Shown piece after piece: positions 17,034 to 25,200 of a DNA stretch of 42,423 bases. The notes below the pieces were generated by a model, which saw only the letters and a program-made list of their open reading frames with translations, had not been told where the DNA came from and ran no database searches. Made by a program: the position numbers and the translations under genes. Where the stretch lies: contig JARLGR010000055.1 of the NCBI GenBank assembly GCA_031292665.1, forward strand, positions 1 to 42,423, written 5' to 3'. How positions within the stretch are numbered: the first letter of the stretch is position 1; every line of letters begins with the position of its first letter. The DNA is from Mycobacterium sp. GTDB taxonomy: Bacteria > Actinomycetota > Actinomycetes > Mycobacteriales > Mycobacteriaceae.

Positions 17034-18035
17034 CTAGCCGGCGACCAGCGCAGCGCGATGCTCGGCCACGGTGCCGTCCATCGCCTCGTCGACCTTGATC
17101 CGCCGCAGCAGCAGGTGCAGATCATGCTCCCAGGTGAAGCCGATACCGCCGTGCACCTGCAGCGCGGTCCCGGCAACCTCGGCCGCCGCGGCTTTGGCGT
17201 AGGCCGCCGCCGAGGACACCGCGCGGGATCGCTGCGCCGCCGGCGCGGCGGTGTCGAGCGCCAGCGCGCCCGCCCACAACGTCGACCGGCCCGCCTCCAC
17301 AGCGAGCGCCATATTCGCGCAATGGTGTTTGACCGCCTGGAACGAACCGATCGGCACGCCGAACTGCTGGCGCTGACCGGCGTAGACAACGGTCATCTCC
17401 AACAGTCGTGAGGCCGCCCCGAGCGCATCCATACCGCGGTGAACCGCCAACGCATCCCGGACGAATCCCGCCGTGCCAGACGGTAGCGGCAGCCGCCCGG
17501 TTTCGGACGGGTGGAACCCCACACGCGCCCACGAACGGCTCAGATCCAGCGTCGACATCGGATCCAGCCGCGGGTTGGTCACGACGGACAGATAGTCACC
17601 CTCGTCCGTCTCGCCGACGACCACGACTCCGGTCATATCGGCCGCCATCGGGACCGGACTGCTAAGACCGGTCAGCGTCGCCGGCGCGCGTGTCAGGCCG
17701 AACAGCGCCTCGCCCTCGGCTGCCGCTGGCGCCTGCGGCGCACTCGACACCCCGAGCAGCCAGGCCGCGATCGCCAGATCAGCGATCGGCAGGGAGCTCG
17801 CCGCGTAGCCGTGGGCCTCGGCCAAGACCGCCAAGTCGACGTGACCGCCGTTCACCTCGGGCGTCAACAACGCCAACAGCCCGGCCCCGGCGGCGTGCGA
17901 CACCGCGTTCGGGTCGAGAGTGACCGGGGAGCTGTCCAGCATCGCGCGCACCCGCGGGATCGGATCATTGCGAGTCAGCCAAGACCGTTCGGCATCGGCG
18001 AGCTGCTGTTGCTCACTGGAGAGCCCGAAGTCCAT
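17034..18035 (-). CDS. acyl-CoA dehydrogenase, beta-type subunit
   Basis: A 333-residue short dehydrogenase: MDFGLSSEQQQLADAERSWL at the start, then an Ala-rich middle, QRQQFGVPIGSFQAVKHHCANM and GTALQVHGGIGFTWEHDLHLLLRRIK. This is the beta-type C-terminal half seen in FadE27 or ChsE-like subunits; the Glu in FTWEHD is the probable catalytic base (inference from that family). It is transcribed towards the alpha-type gene, leaving a 131-bp convergent gap (16903-17033), and divergently from the acyl-CoA synthetase. The best B palindrome in the window lies 19 bp before its start. Confidence 0.9.
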   Translation of the reverse strand: MDFGLSSEQQQLADAERSWLTRNDPIPRVRAMLDSSPVTLDPNAVSHAAGAGLLALLTPEVNGGHVDLAVLAEAHGYAASSLPIADLAIAAWLLGVSSAPQAPAAAEGEALFGLTRAPATLTGLSSPVPMAADMTGVVVVGETDEGDYLSVVTNPRLDPMSTLDLSRSWARVGFHPSETGRLPLPSGTAGFVRDALAVHRGMDALGAASRLLEMTVVYAGQRQQFGVPIGSFQAVKHHCANMALAVEAGRSTLWAGALALDTAAPAAQRSRAVSSAAAYAKAAAAEVAGTALQVHGGIGFTWEHDLHLLLRRIKVDEAMDGTVAEHRAALVAG

Positions 18036-18053
18036 GCCCGTCCTTCCCAGTAA

Positions 18054-18068
18054 GTTGACCTAGTAAAC
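18054..18068. promoter_or_regulatory. predicted operator B5, GTTgACctaGTaAAC
   Basis: A full match to the palindrome GTTNAC-N3-GTNAAC, in the divergent promoter between the beta dehydrogenase (start 18035) and the acyl-CoA synthetase. It would control both genes. Confidence 0.55.
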
Positions 18069-18126
18069 CATGTCGTTTATCTTCGGGGAACCGGACGTCG
18101 CACCGAACCGAGCAAGGACGCAAACG

Positions 18127-19641
18127 ATGACGAGCCTCCCCGAAGCGCTGGCACGGTTGTGGAATGCCGATGATTCCGCCGCGATGGTGCAGTGCGATGG
18201 GCGCTGGGTTTCCTGGGGACACGTCAGGTCGCTGACCGAACGTATCGACCGCGAGCTTTCCGCCGCCGGCTGCGCGCAGGGCGGCCGGGTCGCGGTCGTG
18301 CTCGGTAACCGCGTGGAGTCGGTCGCCGCACTGCTGGCGATCCTCCGGGCGTCCCGGACACTGGTCACCCTCAGCCCGCTACAGCCCCCCGAGCGGCTCA
18401 GCGCCGATCTGGCCGCCACCGGTGCCGGGTATGTTTTGGCTCCCGAAACCCTCTGGTCCAAGGCTGATTTCACCAAAGCGGTCGCCGACCTGGCCGCGGC
18501 AGGGTGGTCTGTAGAGGGGGACGAGGTAACACCGCGCGCACAGGCCGGCCGCGAACCGGTACCCGGCGACCCCGACGTCGCGATCGAGATGCTGACCAGC
18601 GGCACCACCGGGCCACCCAAACGCGTCCCGCTCACCAGCGCCCAGCTCGAGGCGTCCCTGGCTGCGGCGCTGAAGCACAACGAGCGCCCGGAAGTACGCG
18701 ACAAGGCGCCGCTGACCGGCGCCGTCGCCCTGGTGACCTTGCCCATCGTCCACATCGGCGGCCTGTGGGGGCTGCTGCAATCGCTGATCTCGGCGCGCCG
18801 ATTCGTGTTGCTGGAACGCTTCACCGTCCCGGCCTGGCACGCCGCGGTCAAACAACACCGGCCCGCGCTGGTCGGGTTGCCGCCACCGGCGATCCGCGCG
18901 GTCCTGGATGCGGACATCCCCCGCGAGGATCTGGCCAGCGTCCGCGCGATCAACGCCGGCACCAGCCCCGTCGATCCGGCACTGGTGGACGCTTTCTGGC
19001 AGCGATACGGCATCCCGATCCTGATCGTCTACGGCGCCACCGAGTTCTCCGGTGCCGTCGCGGGATGGACGCTGAAGGATTTTCACGCCCGCTGGACCGA
19101 CAAGAAGGGCAGCGTCGGGCGCGCGTTCCCCGGGGTACGTCTGCAAGTGATCGACGACGACGGCGCGGTGCTGGCGCCCGGGCGAACCGGACGACTGCAG
19201 GTCGCCTCGCCACAGGTCAGCGGATCCGGTGATCGCTGGGTCACCACCAGCGATCTGGCGCATCTCGATGACGAAGGGTTCTTGTACATCGGCGGCCGCG
19301 CCGACGACGTGATCCTGCGCGGCGGGTTCAAGATCGCGCCGGCGACAGTGGTGCAGGCGCTGCGACGTCATGAGGCTGTGCACGACGCCGCAGTCGCCGG
19401 GCTGCCCGACCCTCGGCTAGGTCAAGTCCCACTCGCCGCCGTGGAACTCCGCGCCGGCACCTCGGTGACCCCCGAGGAGTTGCGGGCACACTGCCGGTCG
19501 ATCCTGACGCCGTACGAAGTGCCGGCCCAGATCTTCGTCGTCGGCGAGCTGCCGCGCGGCGCCGCATTGAAGGTCGATCGGAGCAGGCTCACTGCGATGC
19601 TCGACGACCTGCGATCGTCGACGCCGACAGGGGCCACCTGA
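18127..19641 (+). CDS. acyl-CoA synthetase (AMP-binding)
   Basis: A 504-residue ligase, the only intact one in the window. It contains the P-loop IEMLTSGTTGPPKRVPLT (about 152-169), the adenylate motif VYGATEFSGAVAGW (about 301), SDLAHLDDEGFLYIGGRADD, VILRGGFKIAPATVVQALRR and the catalytic lysine in LPRGAALKVDRS (about 481). Its length resembles FadD17-type proteins, which sit beside fadE genes in mycobacteria. Start choice: ATG 18127 has AAGGACG upstream; an in-frame ATG at 18070 (MSFIFGEP) would lie directly against operator B5 and would need leaderless translation. It is divergent from the beta dehydrogenase, suggesting that ligase and dehydrogenase act on the same acid. Confidence 0.9.
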   Translation: MTSLPEALARLWNADDSAAMVQCDGRWVSWGHVRSLTERIDRELSAAGCAQGGRVAVVLGNRVESVAALLAILRASRTLVTLSPLQPPERLSADLAATGAGYVLAPETLWSKADFTKAVADLAAAGWSVEGDEVTPRAQAGREPVPGDPDVAIEMLTSGTTGPPKRVPLTSAQLEASLAAALKHNERPEVRDKAPLTGAVALVTLPIVHIGGLWGLLQSLISARRFVLLERFTVPAWHAAVKQHRPALVGLPPPAIRAVLDADIPREDLASVRAINAGTSPVDPALVDAFWQRYGIPILIVYGATEFSGAVAGWTLKDFHARWTDKKGSVGRAFPGVRLQVIDDDGAVLAPGRTGRLQVASPQVSGSGDRWVTTSDLAHLDDEGFLYIGGRADDVILRGGFKIAPATVVQALRRHEAVHDAAVAGLPDPRLGQVPLAAVELRAGTSVTPEELRAHCRSILTPYEVPAQIFVVGELPRGAALKVDRSRLTAMLDDLRSSTPTGAT

Positions 19642-19863
19642 ACCCGGTTGTTAACGGTCCTGTTCAATCCAGCCCCACGGAGAAAACCTATGCCACACAC
19701 AGTCATCATTCGGCGCGACAACGGTATTCGCGGGTCCGCCGGGTATGGGTGCCCACGGCCGAGTCGGTGCGACGATCATGGAGATGTTGTGACGAGCACG
19801 GCAAGGGACGGGCTAAAGGTGTTCGCCGAGACGCGGCAATCGATCTGGAAGGCACCCTGACAA
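19642..19863. other. intergenic region before the SDR gene
   Basis: A 70-codon frame (19648-19860) is open but matches nothing known and has no good ribosome site. No palindrome or hairpin of note was seen. Probably the promoter region of the SDR operon. Confidence 0.35.
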
Positions 19864-20715
19864 ATGGGAAGAGTGCAGGACACAGTCATTCTGATCACCG
19901 GCGCCGCGCGCGGCCAGGGACGCAGCCACGCAGTCAAACTCGCCGAAGAGGGTGCCGACATCATTCTTTTCGACATCTGCCACGACATCGACACCAACAA
20001 ATATCCGTTGGCCACACCACACGACCTCACCGAGGCGGGCCTCGAAGTCGAGAAGACCGGCCGGCGGGCCGTCACCGCCGAGGTCGACGTCCGCGACCGC
20101 GCGGCGCTGACCCGAGAACTGGCCAACGCCGTCGCCGAACTCGGCGGCAAGCTCGACGTTGTCGTGGCCAACGCCGGCATCTGCCCGCTCGGCAGCGACC
20201 TGCCCATCGGTGCCTTCGCCGACGCGTTCGACGTCGACTTCGTCGGTGTTGTCAACACCGTGCATGCGGCGCTGCCCTACCTGAAGTCCGGTGCGTCGAT
20301 CATCACCACCGGCTCGATCGCCGGCCTGATCGCCGCCAGCCAGCCCGCCGCCGGTGGCCCGCTTGGACCGGGCGGGGCCGGTTACAGCTTCGCCAAACAG
20401 CTCGTGGATTCCTACACCCGAACCCTCGCCGCCCAGCTCGCGCCGATGTCGATTCGGGTCAACGTCGTTCACCCCACCAACTGCAATACCGGGATGCTCA
20501 ACAGCGACCCGATGTACAAGCAGTTCCGGCCCGATCTCGAGCACCCCACCCGCGACGACGCACTACTGGCATTTCCGGCGATGCAAGCCATGCCGGTGCC
20601 CTACGTCGAGCCCGAGGACATCTCGCAGGTCGTGTGCTTCCTGGCCTCCGATGGATCGCGCTACGTCACCGGCAGTCAGTTCAAGGTCGACGCCGGAGCA
20701 ATGCTGAAGTTCTGA
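19864..20715 (+). CDS. mycofactocin-coupled SDR-family oxidoreductase
   Basis: A 283-residue short-chain dehydrogenase. The cofactor motif is TGAARGQG (12-19), followed by FDICHDIDTNKYPLATPHDL (36-55), the long insertion typical of the mycofactocin-dependent subgroup, whose NAD is bound permanently. Further motifs are NAGI (103-106) and the catalytic set Ser151, Tyr174, Lys178 (TGSIAG and GYSFAKQ). It oxidises an alcohol to a ketone and passes electrons to mycofactocin rather than free NAD (family knowledge). No mycofactocin genes lie in the window. It heads a same-strand run with the dehydratase (13-bp gap) and two crotonases, so it probably acts on a ring or side-chain hydroxyl in that pathway. 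Confidence 0.9.
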   Translation: MGRVQDTVILITGAARGQGRSHAVKLAEEGADIILFDICHDIDTNKYPLATPHDLTEAGLEVEKTGRRAVTAEVDVRDRAALTRELANAVAELGGKLDVVVANAGICPLGSDLPIGAFADAFDVDFVGVVNTVHAALPYLKSGASIITTGSIAGLIAASQPAAGGPLGPGGAGYSFAKQLVDSYTRTLAAQLAPMSIRVNVVHPTNCNTGMLNSDPMYKQFRPDLEHPTRDDALLAFPAMQAMPVPYVEPEDISQVVCFLASDGSRYVTGSQFKVDAGAMLKF

Positions 20716-20728
20716 AAAGGAGGAAACG

Positions 20729-22009
20729 ATGACAACCGCAGAAGCAGCCGCTGTCGAGGGCCGCATCACCGACGAAGACATCGCCCGGGCCAAGGCCCAG
20801 ATCGGCATCCCGGTCAACCAGCGCGACGAAACCTGGAATCGGTTGCCCAGCGCCGATGCCATCAGCCATTTCGCGTTCGGCTGCGGCGATGACAACCCGC
20901 TGTTCCACGACCCCGGCTACGGGGCTACGACACGCTGGCACGGACAGATCGCCCCACCGACGTTCCCGATCAGCACGGGCCTGGACCAGACACCCCGGTT
21001 CACCGATCCCGAACGCAAGAAACTGTTCCGCGGACTGTTCCGCGGCACCGGTAAGTACTACTCCGGCGTGAAATGGACCTGGTATCAGCCGATTTACGCC
21101 GGCAGGCCGGTGCTGGCGGAGAACTACACACTCGATGTGCAGGTCAAGGAGAGCGAGTTCTCCGGTGGGCGTTCGGTCAAAGAGACCTTCCGGTACCTCT
21201 ATGTCGATATCGACGGCAACCCGCTGGCCACCCGCGACGAGTCCTACATCAACGCCGAACGCGAGGGCTCGAAGAAGTCCGGCAAGTACTCCCACATCAC
21301 CCGGCAGCACTGGACCGAGGAGGAATTCGCCAAGGTTGAACAGGCCTACGACGCCGAGGTACGCCGCGGCGCCGAGCCGCAGTGGTGGGAGGACGTGGCC
21401 GTCGGTGACGAGCTGCCGGCGGTGATGAAGGGACCGCTGACGGTGGTGGACATCATCAGCATGCACATGGGTTGGGGCTGGGGCGGTTACGGCGTCGGCC
21501 CCCTGAAGTACGCCCATCAGCTGCGCCAGCGGATGCCGGCGTTTTATCAACCCGATGAGTACGGTGTGCCCGACGTCGTGCAGCGGCTGCACTGGGATGC
21601 CGCCCGAGCACAGGCCCTCGGAATCCCCGCGCCCTACGACTACGGGCAGATGCGGGCCGCCTGGGTGAGCCACTTGCTGACCAACTGGATCGGTGATGAC
21701 GGTTGGCTGGCCGAAATGGATCTGCAGCTGCGCGGCTTCAACTACATGGGTGACACCCACCGGATGACGGGCACGGTCACCGCCAAGGGCGACGAGCCGG
21801 GTACCGCGGTGTTGCTGGACGTCAGGGGAGTCAGTCAGCGCGACGAAGCCACCACCCAAGGGACGGCGAAGGTCCTGTTGCCGTCCAAGCAAACCGGTGC
21901 GGTGGTATTGCCGGTGGCCGACGAGGATCTCAGGCGACGCGGCGCGCAGGTGGTGTCGCGGATGTCGGGCAAGGTCGGTGAGGAGATGCGCCGACTGCAC
22001 GGGGAGTGA
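20729..22009 (+). CDS. FAS1-like dehydratase / MaoC-type double-hotdog protein
   Basis: A 426-residue protein with a strong ribosome site (AAAAGGAGGAAACG before ATG). The N-terminal hotdog begins DAISHFAFGCGDDNPLFHDPG and continues YGATTRWHGQIAPPTFPIS, the substrate motif of FAS1-like dehydratases (D-x-NPL-x-H). A second hotdog follows, from about residue 220, with GPLTVVDIISMHMG and AAWVSHLLTNWIGDDGWLAEMD. The usual IAHG of MaoC is replaced by IAPPTF. It likely hydrates an enoyl-CoA or dehydrates a hydroxyacyl-CoA of a large substrate. It lies between the SDR and a crotonase in one transcriptional unit, and the combination suggests processing of a cyclic intermediate. Confidence 0.85.
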   Translation: MTTAEAAAVEGRITDEDIARAKAQIGIPVNQRDETWNRLPSADAISHFAFGCGDDNPLFHDPGYGATTRWHGQIAPPTFPISTGLDQTPRFTDPERKKLFRGLFRGTGKYYSGVKWTWYQPIYAGRPVLAENYTLDVQVKESEFSGGRSVKETFRYLYVDIDGNPLATRDESYINAEREGSKKSGKYSHITRQHWTEEEFAKVEQAYDAEVRRGAEPQWWEDVAVGDELPAVMKGPLTVVDIISMHMGWGWGGYGVGPLKYAHQLRQRMPAFYQPDEYGVPDVVQRLHWDAARAQALGIPAPYDYGQMRAAWVSHLLTNWIGDDGWLAEMDLQLRGFNYMGDTHRMTGTVTAKGDEPGTAVLLDVRGVSQRDEATTQGTAKVLLPSKQTGAVVLPVADEDLRRRGAQVVSRMSGKVGEEMRRLHGE

Positions 22010-22046
22010 CGGCCGGCATGAGACCACCTGCGGCCCAACGGCAGCG

Positions 22047-22790
22047 ATGAACGGCATCACCACGCACACCACCGGGTCGATCCTGCGCATCGTGCTGGAC
22101 CGGCCGGACAAGCGCAACGCGGTGAACACGTCGATGCTGCGGGAGCTGACCGCTGCGATCGCAACGGCGAGGAATGACGCGGTGCGCGTCGTGGCGCTCA
22201 CCGGTGCCGGCCAGGCGTTCTGCGCCGGCGGCGACCTGAGCGGAGTCGACACCGAGGGTGCGGTGATTGCGGCGAACGAGGTGGTCCAGGCGATCACGCA
22301 GCTACCGAAACCGGTGGTGGCCGGTGTGCGCGGCGCAGCAGCGGGTTTCGGGTGTTCGCTGGCCCTGTCCTGCGACTTGGTGATCGCGGCGCGCTCGGGC
22401 TTCTTCCAACTCGCCTTCACCAAGATCGGGCTGATGCCCGACGGCGGGGCGTCGGCGTTACTGCCCGCCGCGATCGGGCGGGCGCGCGCCGCCCGGATGG
22501 CCCTGCTGGCCGAAAAGATCCCGGCCACCGACGCGTTCGACTGGGGCATGATCAGTCACCTTGTCGACGACGCGGCATTCGACGACGAAGTGGAGTCGGT
22601 GCTGCAGGCCCTGGCGGCCGGACCGACAACGTCATACGGGTGGACCAAACGTGCACTGACAACCACGACACTGCCCCACCTGACGGGCGCGCAGGCGCTG
22701 GAAGCCCAAGGGCAACAGGCATTGACGCAGACCGACGATTTCCGTCGCGCCGTGCGGGCGTTTCGTCGCGGCCCGGGACCGGGCAAGTAA
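22047..22790 (+). CDS. enoyl-CoA hydratase/isomerase, PaaG-like
   Basis: A 247-residue crotonase. The oxyanion-hole segments are FCAGGDLSGV and GAAAGFGCSLALSCDL. The active-site segment reads FTKIGLMPDGGASALLP: the hydratase Glu144 position is not Glu, while Asp in PDGG matches the acid used by PaaG and delta3-delta2 isomerases. It is therefore more likely an isomerase than a hydratase (inference). ATG 22047 is chosen at the start of the conserved beta-strand; a long upstream frame has no similarity. It lies 37 bp after the dehydratase and 61 bp before a second crotonase. Confidence 0.88.
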   Translation: MNGITTHTTGSILRIVLDRPDKRNAVNTSMLRELTAAIATARNDAVRVVALTGAGQAFCAGGDLSGVDTEGAVIAANEVVQAITQLPKPVVAGVRGAAAGFGCSLALSCDLVIAARSGFFQLAFTKIGLMPDGGASALLPAAIGRARAARMALLAEKIPATDAFDWGMISHLVDDAAFDDEVESVLQALAAGPTTSYGWTKRALTTTTLPHLTGAQALEAQGQQALTQTDDFRRAVRAFRRGPGPGK

Positions 22791-22851
22791 ACCCTGATAC
22801 GCCGGCATAGCTGCCGTCAAGCGGCGTCGGCCCGATGACCAAGGACCACCG

Positions 22852-23637
22852 ATGACAGATTTACGCGCGCTGGACACCATCGAGTTCGACGTGGCAGACC
22901 ACGTCGCCACCGTCACCCTCAACCGACCCGATCAACTCAACAGCTTCAACGAGCAGATGGCCACCGAGTTTGCAGCGGTGTGGGCCACCGTGCGCGACGA
23001 CGAGGACATCCGTGTCGCCGTGCTGCGCGCCAACGGCGATCGCGCGTTCTGCACCGGCATCGACGTGTCCGAGGGCGTGTGGTGGTATCACAAGCCCATC
23101 TTCAACCAAGAGGACCCGGGCACCCTGCTCGGGCCCAAGGCATACAAGGTGTGGAAGCCGGTGATCGGTGCCCTACACGGTATGGTCGCCGGCGGCGCAA
23201 TGTACTTCGTCAACGAGTGTGACTTCGCCATCTGCGCACAGTCGACCGAGTTCTTCGATCCGCACGCCAACGCCGGTGTCGTCTCCGCGCTGGAGCCCAT
23301 GGGCATGCTGGCGCTCGGCCTACCCTACGGCGAGGTGATGCGGTGGGCGCTGCTCGGCAGTGAGGAGCGGATCACCGCCCAGACCGCGCTGCGGATCGGT
23401 CTGGTGACCGAGGTCGTGCCTGACGACCAATTGCGAAGCCGCGCTGCTGAATTGGCCGCCGAGATCGCCACCCGGCGACCCCAGACCATCCAGGGCACAG
23501 TACGGGCCATGTGGGAGGCGCGGGACCTGCCGCCCAGCATTGCGCAGCGCCAAGGTCTGTACTACACCCACATCGGCAACGCCGGCGAGGGCCAGACCGA
23601 CTCCCGGGTCAACAAGAAGGCGCCGCGACGGCGATGA
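22852..23637 (+). CDS. enoyl-CoA hydratase/isomerase family protein
   Basis: A 261-residue crotonase with TVTLNRPDQLNSFNEQM, the first oxyanion strand FCTGIDVSEGVWWYHKP and the second HGMVAGGAMYFVNECDFAIC. The active-site segment is FFDPHANAGVVSALEPMGML, which is unlike classical hydratases: an Asp replaces the first Glu and the usual Pro-Gly-Gly turn is missing. The WWYHKPIFNQ insert after the first motif is also unusual, pointing to a bulky or polar substrate. The C-terminus ends in a basic KKAPRRR tail. It closes the run SDR, dehydratase, crotonase, crotonase. No terminator was identified behind it. Confidence 0.88.
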   Translation: MTDLRALDTIEFDVADHVATVTLNRPDQLNSFNEQMATEFAAVWATVRDDEDIRVAVLRANGDRAFCTGIDVSEGVWWYHKPIFNQEDPGTLLGPKAYKVWKPVIGALHGMVAGGAMYFVNECDFAICAQSTEFFDPHANAGVVSALEPMGMLALGLPYGEVMRWALLGSEERITAQTALRIGLVTEVVPDDQLRSRAAELAAEIATRRPQTIQGTVRAMWEARDLPPSIAQRQGLYYTHIGNAGEGQTDSRVNKKAPRRR

Positions 23638-23994
23638 GGTAAGGAGCTCGTATCGTCGCGAGCCGGGCCTGCAGACCGCAACGGTGATCACATAATGGGA
23701 CGGCGTCGGCGAAGGCGCGAACTCGATTGAGCCGCAGTCGGACCAGCGAGTCGGCGTGCACGCCGGTTGCCGCACTCGACACAGCACGCTGCGCGATCAT
23801 TGCGCCGCGAACCCCCGTCCTATATTGGCACAAAAATAGCTATATGGTTGACTATATCCAAAGCGCCCTGCACTATACGGCGGAAGGATGTCGACCGCTC
23901 CGACGCGGGCCCCGCGGTCGGTGCCGGGACGGTCGGCGCGCCGCCTGATATCGATACCCAACGCGGGCGCGACCACTGCGGCGGTGAGGAAACG
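23638..23994. other. intergenic region before the LLM oxidoreductase
   Basis: No gene is supported in 357 bp. The segment 23820-23880 is AT-rich and contains CTATA(T/C) four times (around 23820, 23840, 23852 and 23872), two of them inside motif C2. A ribosome site GTGAGGAAACG precedes the ATG at 23995. Open reading upstream of that ATG continues but lacks family sequence. Confidence 0.45.
23840..23858. promoter_or_regulatory. shared upstream motif C2, CTATATGGTTGACTATATC
   Basis: 16 of 19 positions match motif C1 at 10899-10917. The core ATAT-G-GT-TG-AC-T-ATAT is an imperfect dyad. It lies about 137 bp before the LLM start. The half-site TATAYRGTT also occurs in the D motifs on the minus strand. 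Confidence 0.45.
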
Positions 23995-24906
23995 ATGACG
24001 TTGAAGTTCAACCTCCTGTTCCCCATGCGGGCCGTCAAGCACTGGGACCGCTGGTCAGAGGGCGCAAGCATCGGCGAGATCGCCAAACTCGTCGAGGACG
24101 CGGGATTCCACGGGTTTTCCATGACCGAGCACCCCTACCCGGATAAGCATTGGCTCGCCCACGGGGGCCACCACGCCTTCGATCCGTTCGTCTCCCTGAG
24201 CTTCGCCGCGGCGGCCACCCGAACGCTGCGCGTCATCACCTTCGTGATGGTCGCGGGCTACCGCAATCCATATCTGGCCGCCAAGGCCGCCGCCAGCCTG
24301 GACGTGCTGTCCGGTGGCCGGTTCACCCTCGGCACGGCTGCGGGATACCTGAAGAGCGAATTCGATGCGCTCGGAGCGGATTTCCCCCGCCGCGGCCAGC
24401 TGATGGACGAGGCGATCGAGGCCTGGAAGCACACCTGGGCCGGCCAGGAGCACCTGGGAGGGGAGTTCGGCGTGGCCGATCATGTCGCACTGCCGTTGCC
24501 CCGCGCACCGGGCGGGCCACCGATCTGGATCGGAGGCAACGGTGCGGCCGCGCGCCGCCGGGTGGTCGAGGTCGCCGACGGCTGGATCCCGATGGCCGCC
24601 TCGGGGGAGGTCTCCGAGATCACCCGCACTCGTGCGCTTGAACAGATCGATGTGCTGGCCGAATGGATCGCCGAGGTGAACACGCGGCGCGCCGAACGCG
24701 GCCGCGGGGCGGCCGAGGTGGTGTTCATGCCGTTTGAGGCCGGCCTGCTCGCGCAGGGATGCGAGGCGTTCTGCTCGGCAGTGCAGCCGAAACTGCCGGC
24801 CTACGCCGACGCCGGGGTCACATGGATCACCCTGGAGCCGGCCAGCAGGAGCCTGACCGACTTCCGCGCTGACGTCGAGACACTGTCCTGCCTCGTCGGC
24901 GACTGA
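23995..24906 (+). CDS. LLM-class (luciferase-like), probably F420-dependent oxidoreductase
   Basis: A 303-residue TIM-barrel flavin/F420 oxidoreductase. It opens KFNLLFPMRAVKHWDRWSEG, with EIAKLVEDAGFHGFSMTEHP (about 22-41), VITFVMVAGYRNPYLAAKAA, LDVLSGGRFTLGTAAGYLKS and PIWIGGNGAAARRRVVEVAD. The LSGGRF and G-x-G-x-GYL motifs and the IGGN phosphate loop are those of F420-dependent members, common in mycobacteria; an FMN cofactor is the alternative. It stands alone between the crotonase run and the P450 unit with long spacers on both sides. It might reduce an enone or oxidise an alcohol in the same pathway; the substrate is not readable. Confidence 0.88.
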   Translation: MTLKFNLLFPMRAVKHWDRWSEGASIGEIAKLVEDAGFHGFSMTEHPYPDKHWLAHGGHHAFDPFVSLSFAAAATRTLRVITFVMVAGYRNPYLAAKAAASLDVLSGGRFTLGTAAGYLKSEFDALGADFPRRGQLMDEAIEAWKHTWAGQEHLGGEFGVADHVALPLPRAPGGPPIWIGGNGAAARRRVVEVADGWIPMAASGEVSEITRTRALEQIDVLAEWIAEVNTRRAERGRGAAEVVFMPFEAGLLAQGCEAFCSAVQPKLPAYADAGVTWITLEPASRSLTDFRADVETLSCLVGD

Positions 24907-25148
24907 GTCCACCGACCACTAGGGCATGGCCGGTCCCGACGACTGGATCGGATCTGGTCGCAGGACGCCACTTCCCGCAACTGCGCGGCCGACCGATCGG
25001 GCAAACCCACTGGGCCGGTTGAGGACTGGTGTTTGCCGGCCATCCGGGTCACGGTGGGCGCGGTGCTGGTGTGGGGGTCGCCACAGCATCGAATCGCTGT
25101 GACCTGGATCTCGACACCGGCCCGCGGTGCTGATACTGTCTCCGATCA
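24907..25148. other. intergenic region upstream of the P450 gene
   Basis: No gene is supported. The frame upstream of the P450 start is open from 25033 but carries no P450 sequence. The inverted repeat at 25149 lies at the downstream end. Confidence 0.4.
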
Positions 25149-25168
25149 GAGTCGCATCAATGCGACTC
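25149..25168. promoter_or_regulatory. inverted repeat before the P450 gene (arms GAGTCGCAT / ATGCGACTC)
   Basis: A perfect 9-bp inverted repeat with a 2-bp centre (CA), 32 bp before the P450 start codon. The very short centre fits a protein-binding operator better than an RNA hairpin. It is unique in the window. The TetR encoded at the end of the same unit (27623) is a natural candidate binder. Confidence 0.55.
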
Positions 25169-25200
25169 GCCTCCATGATCATCGCAGACAGGGGATTGTC

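Noticed and set aside
20681..22549. A 622-codon minus-strand open frame opposite the dehydratase and crotonase
   Set aside because: The plus-strand genes have clear catalytic motifs and a strong ribosome site; the antisense frame has no recognisable domain.
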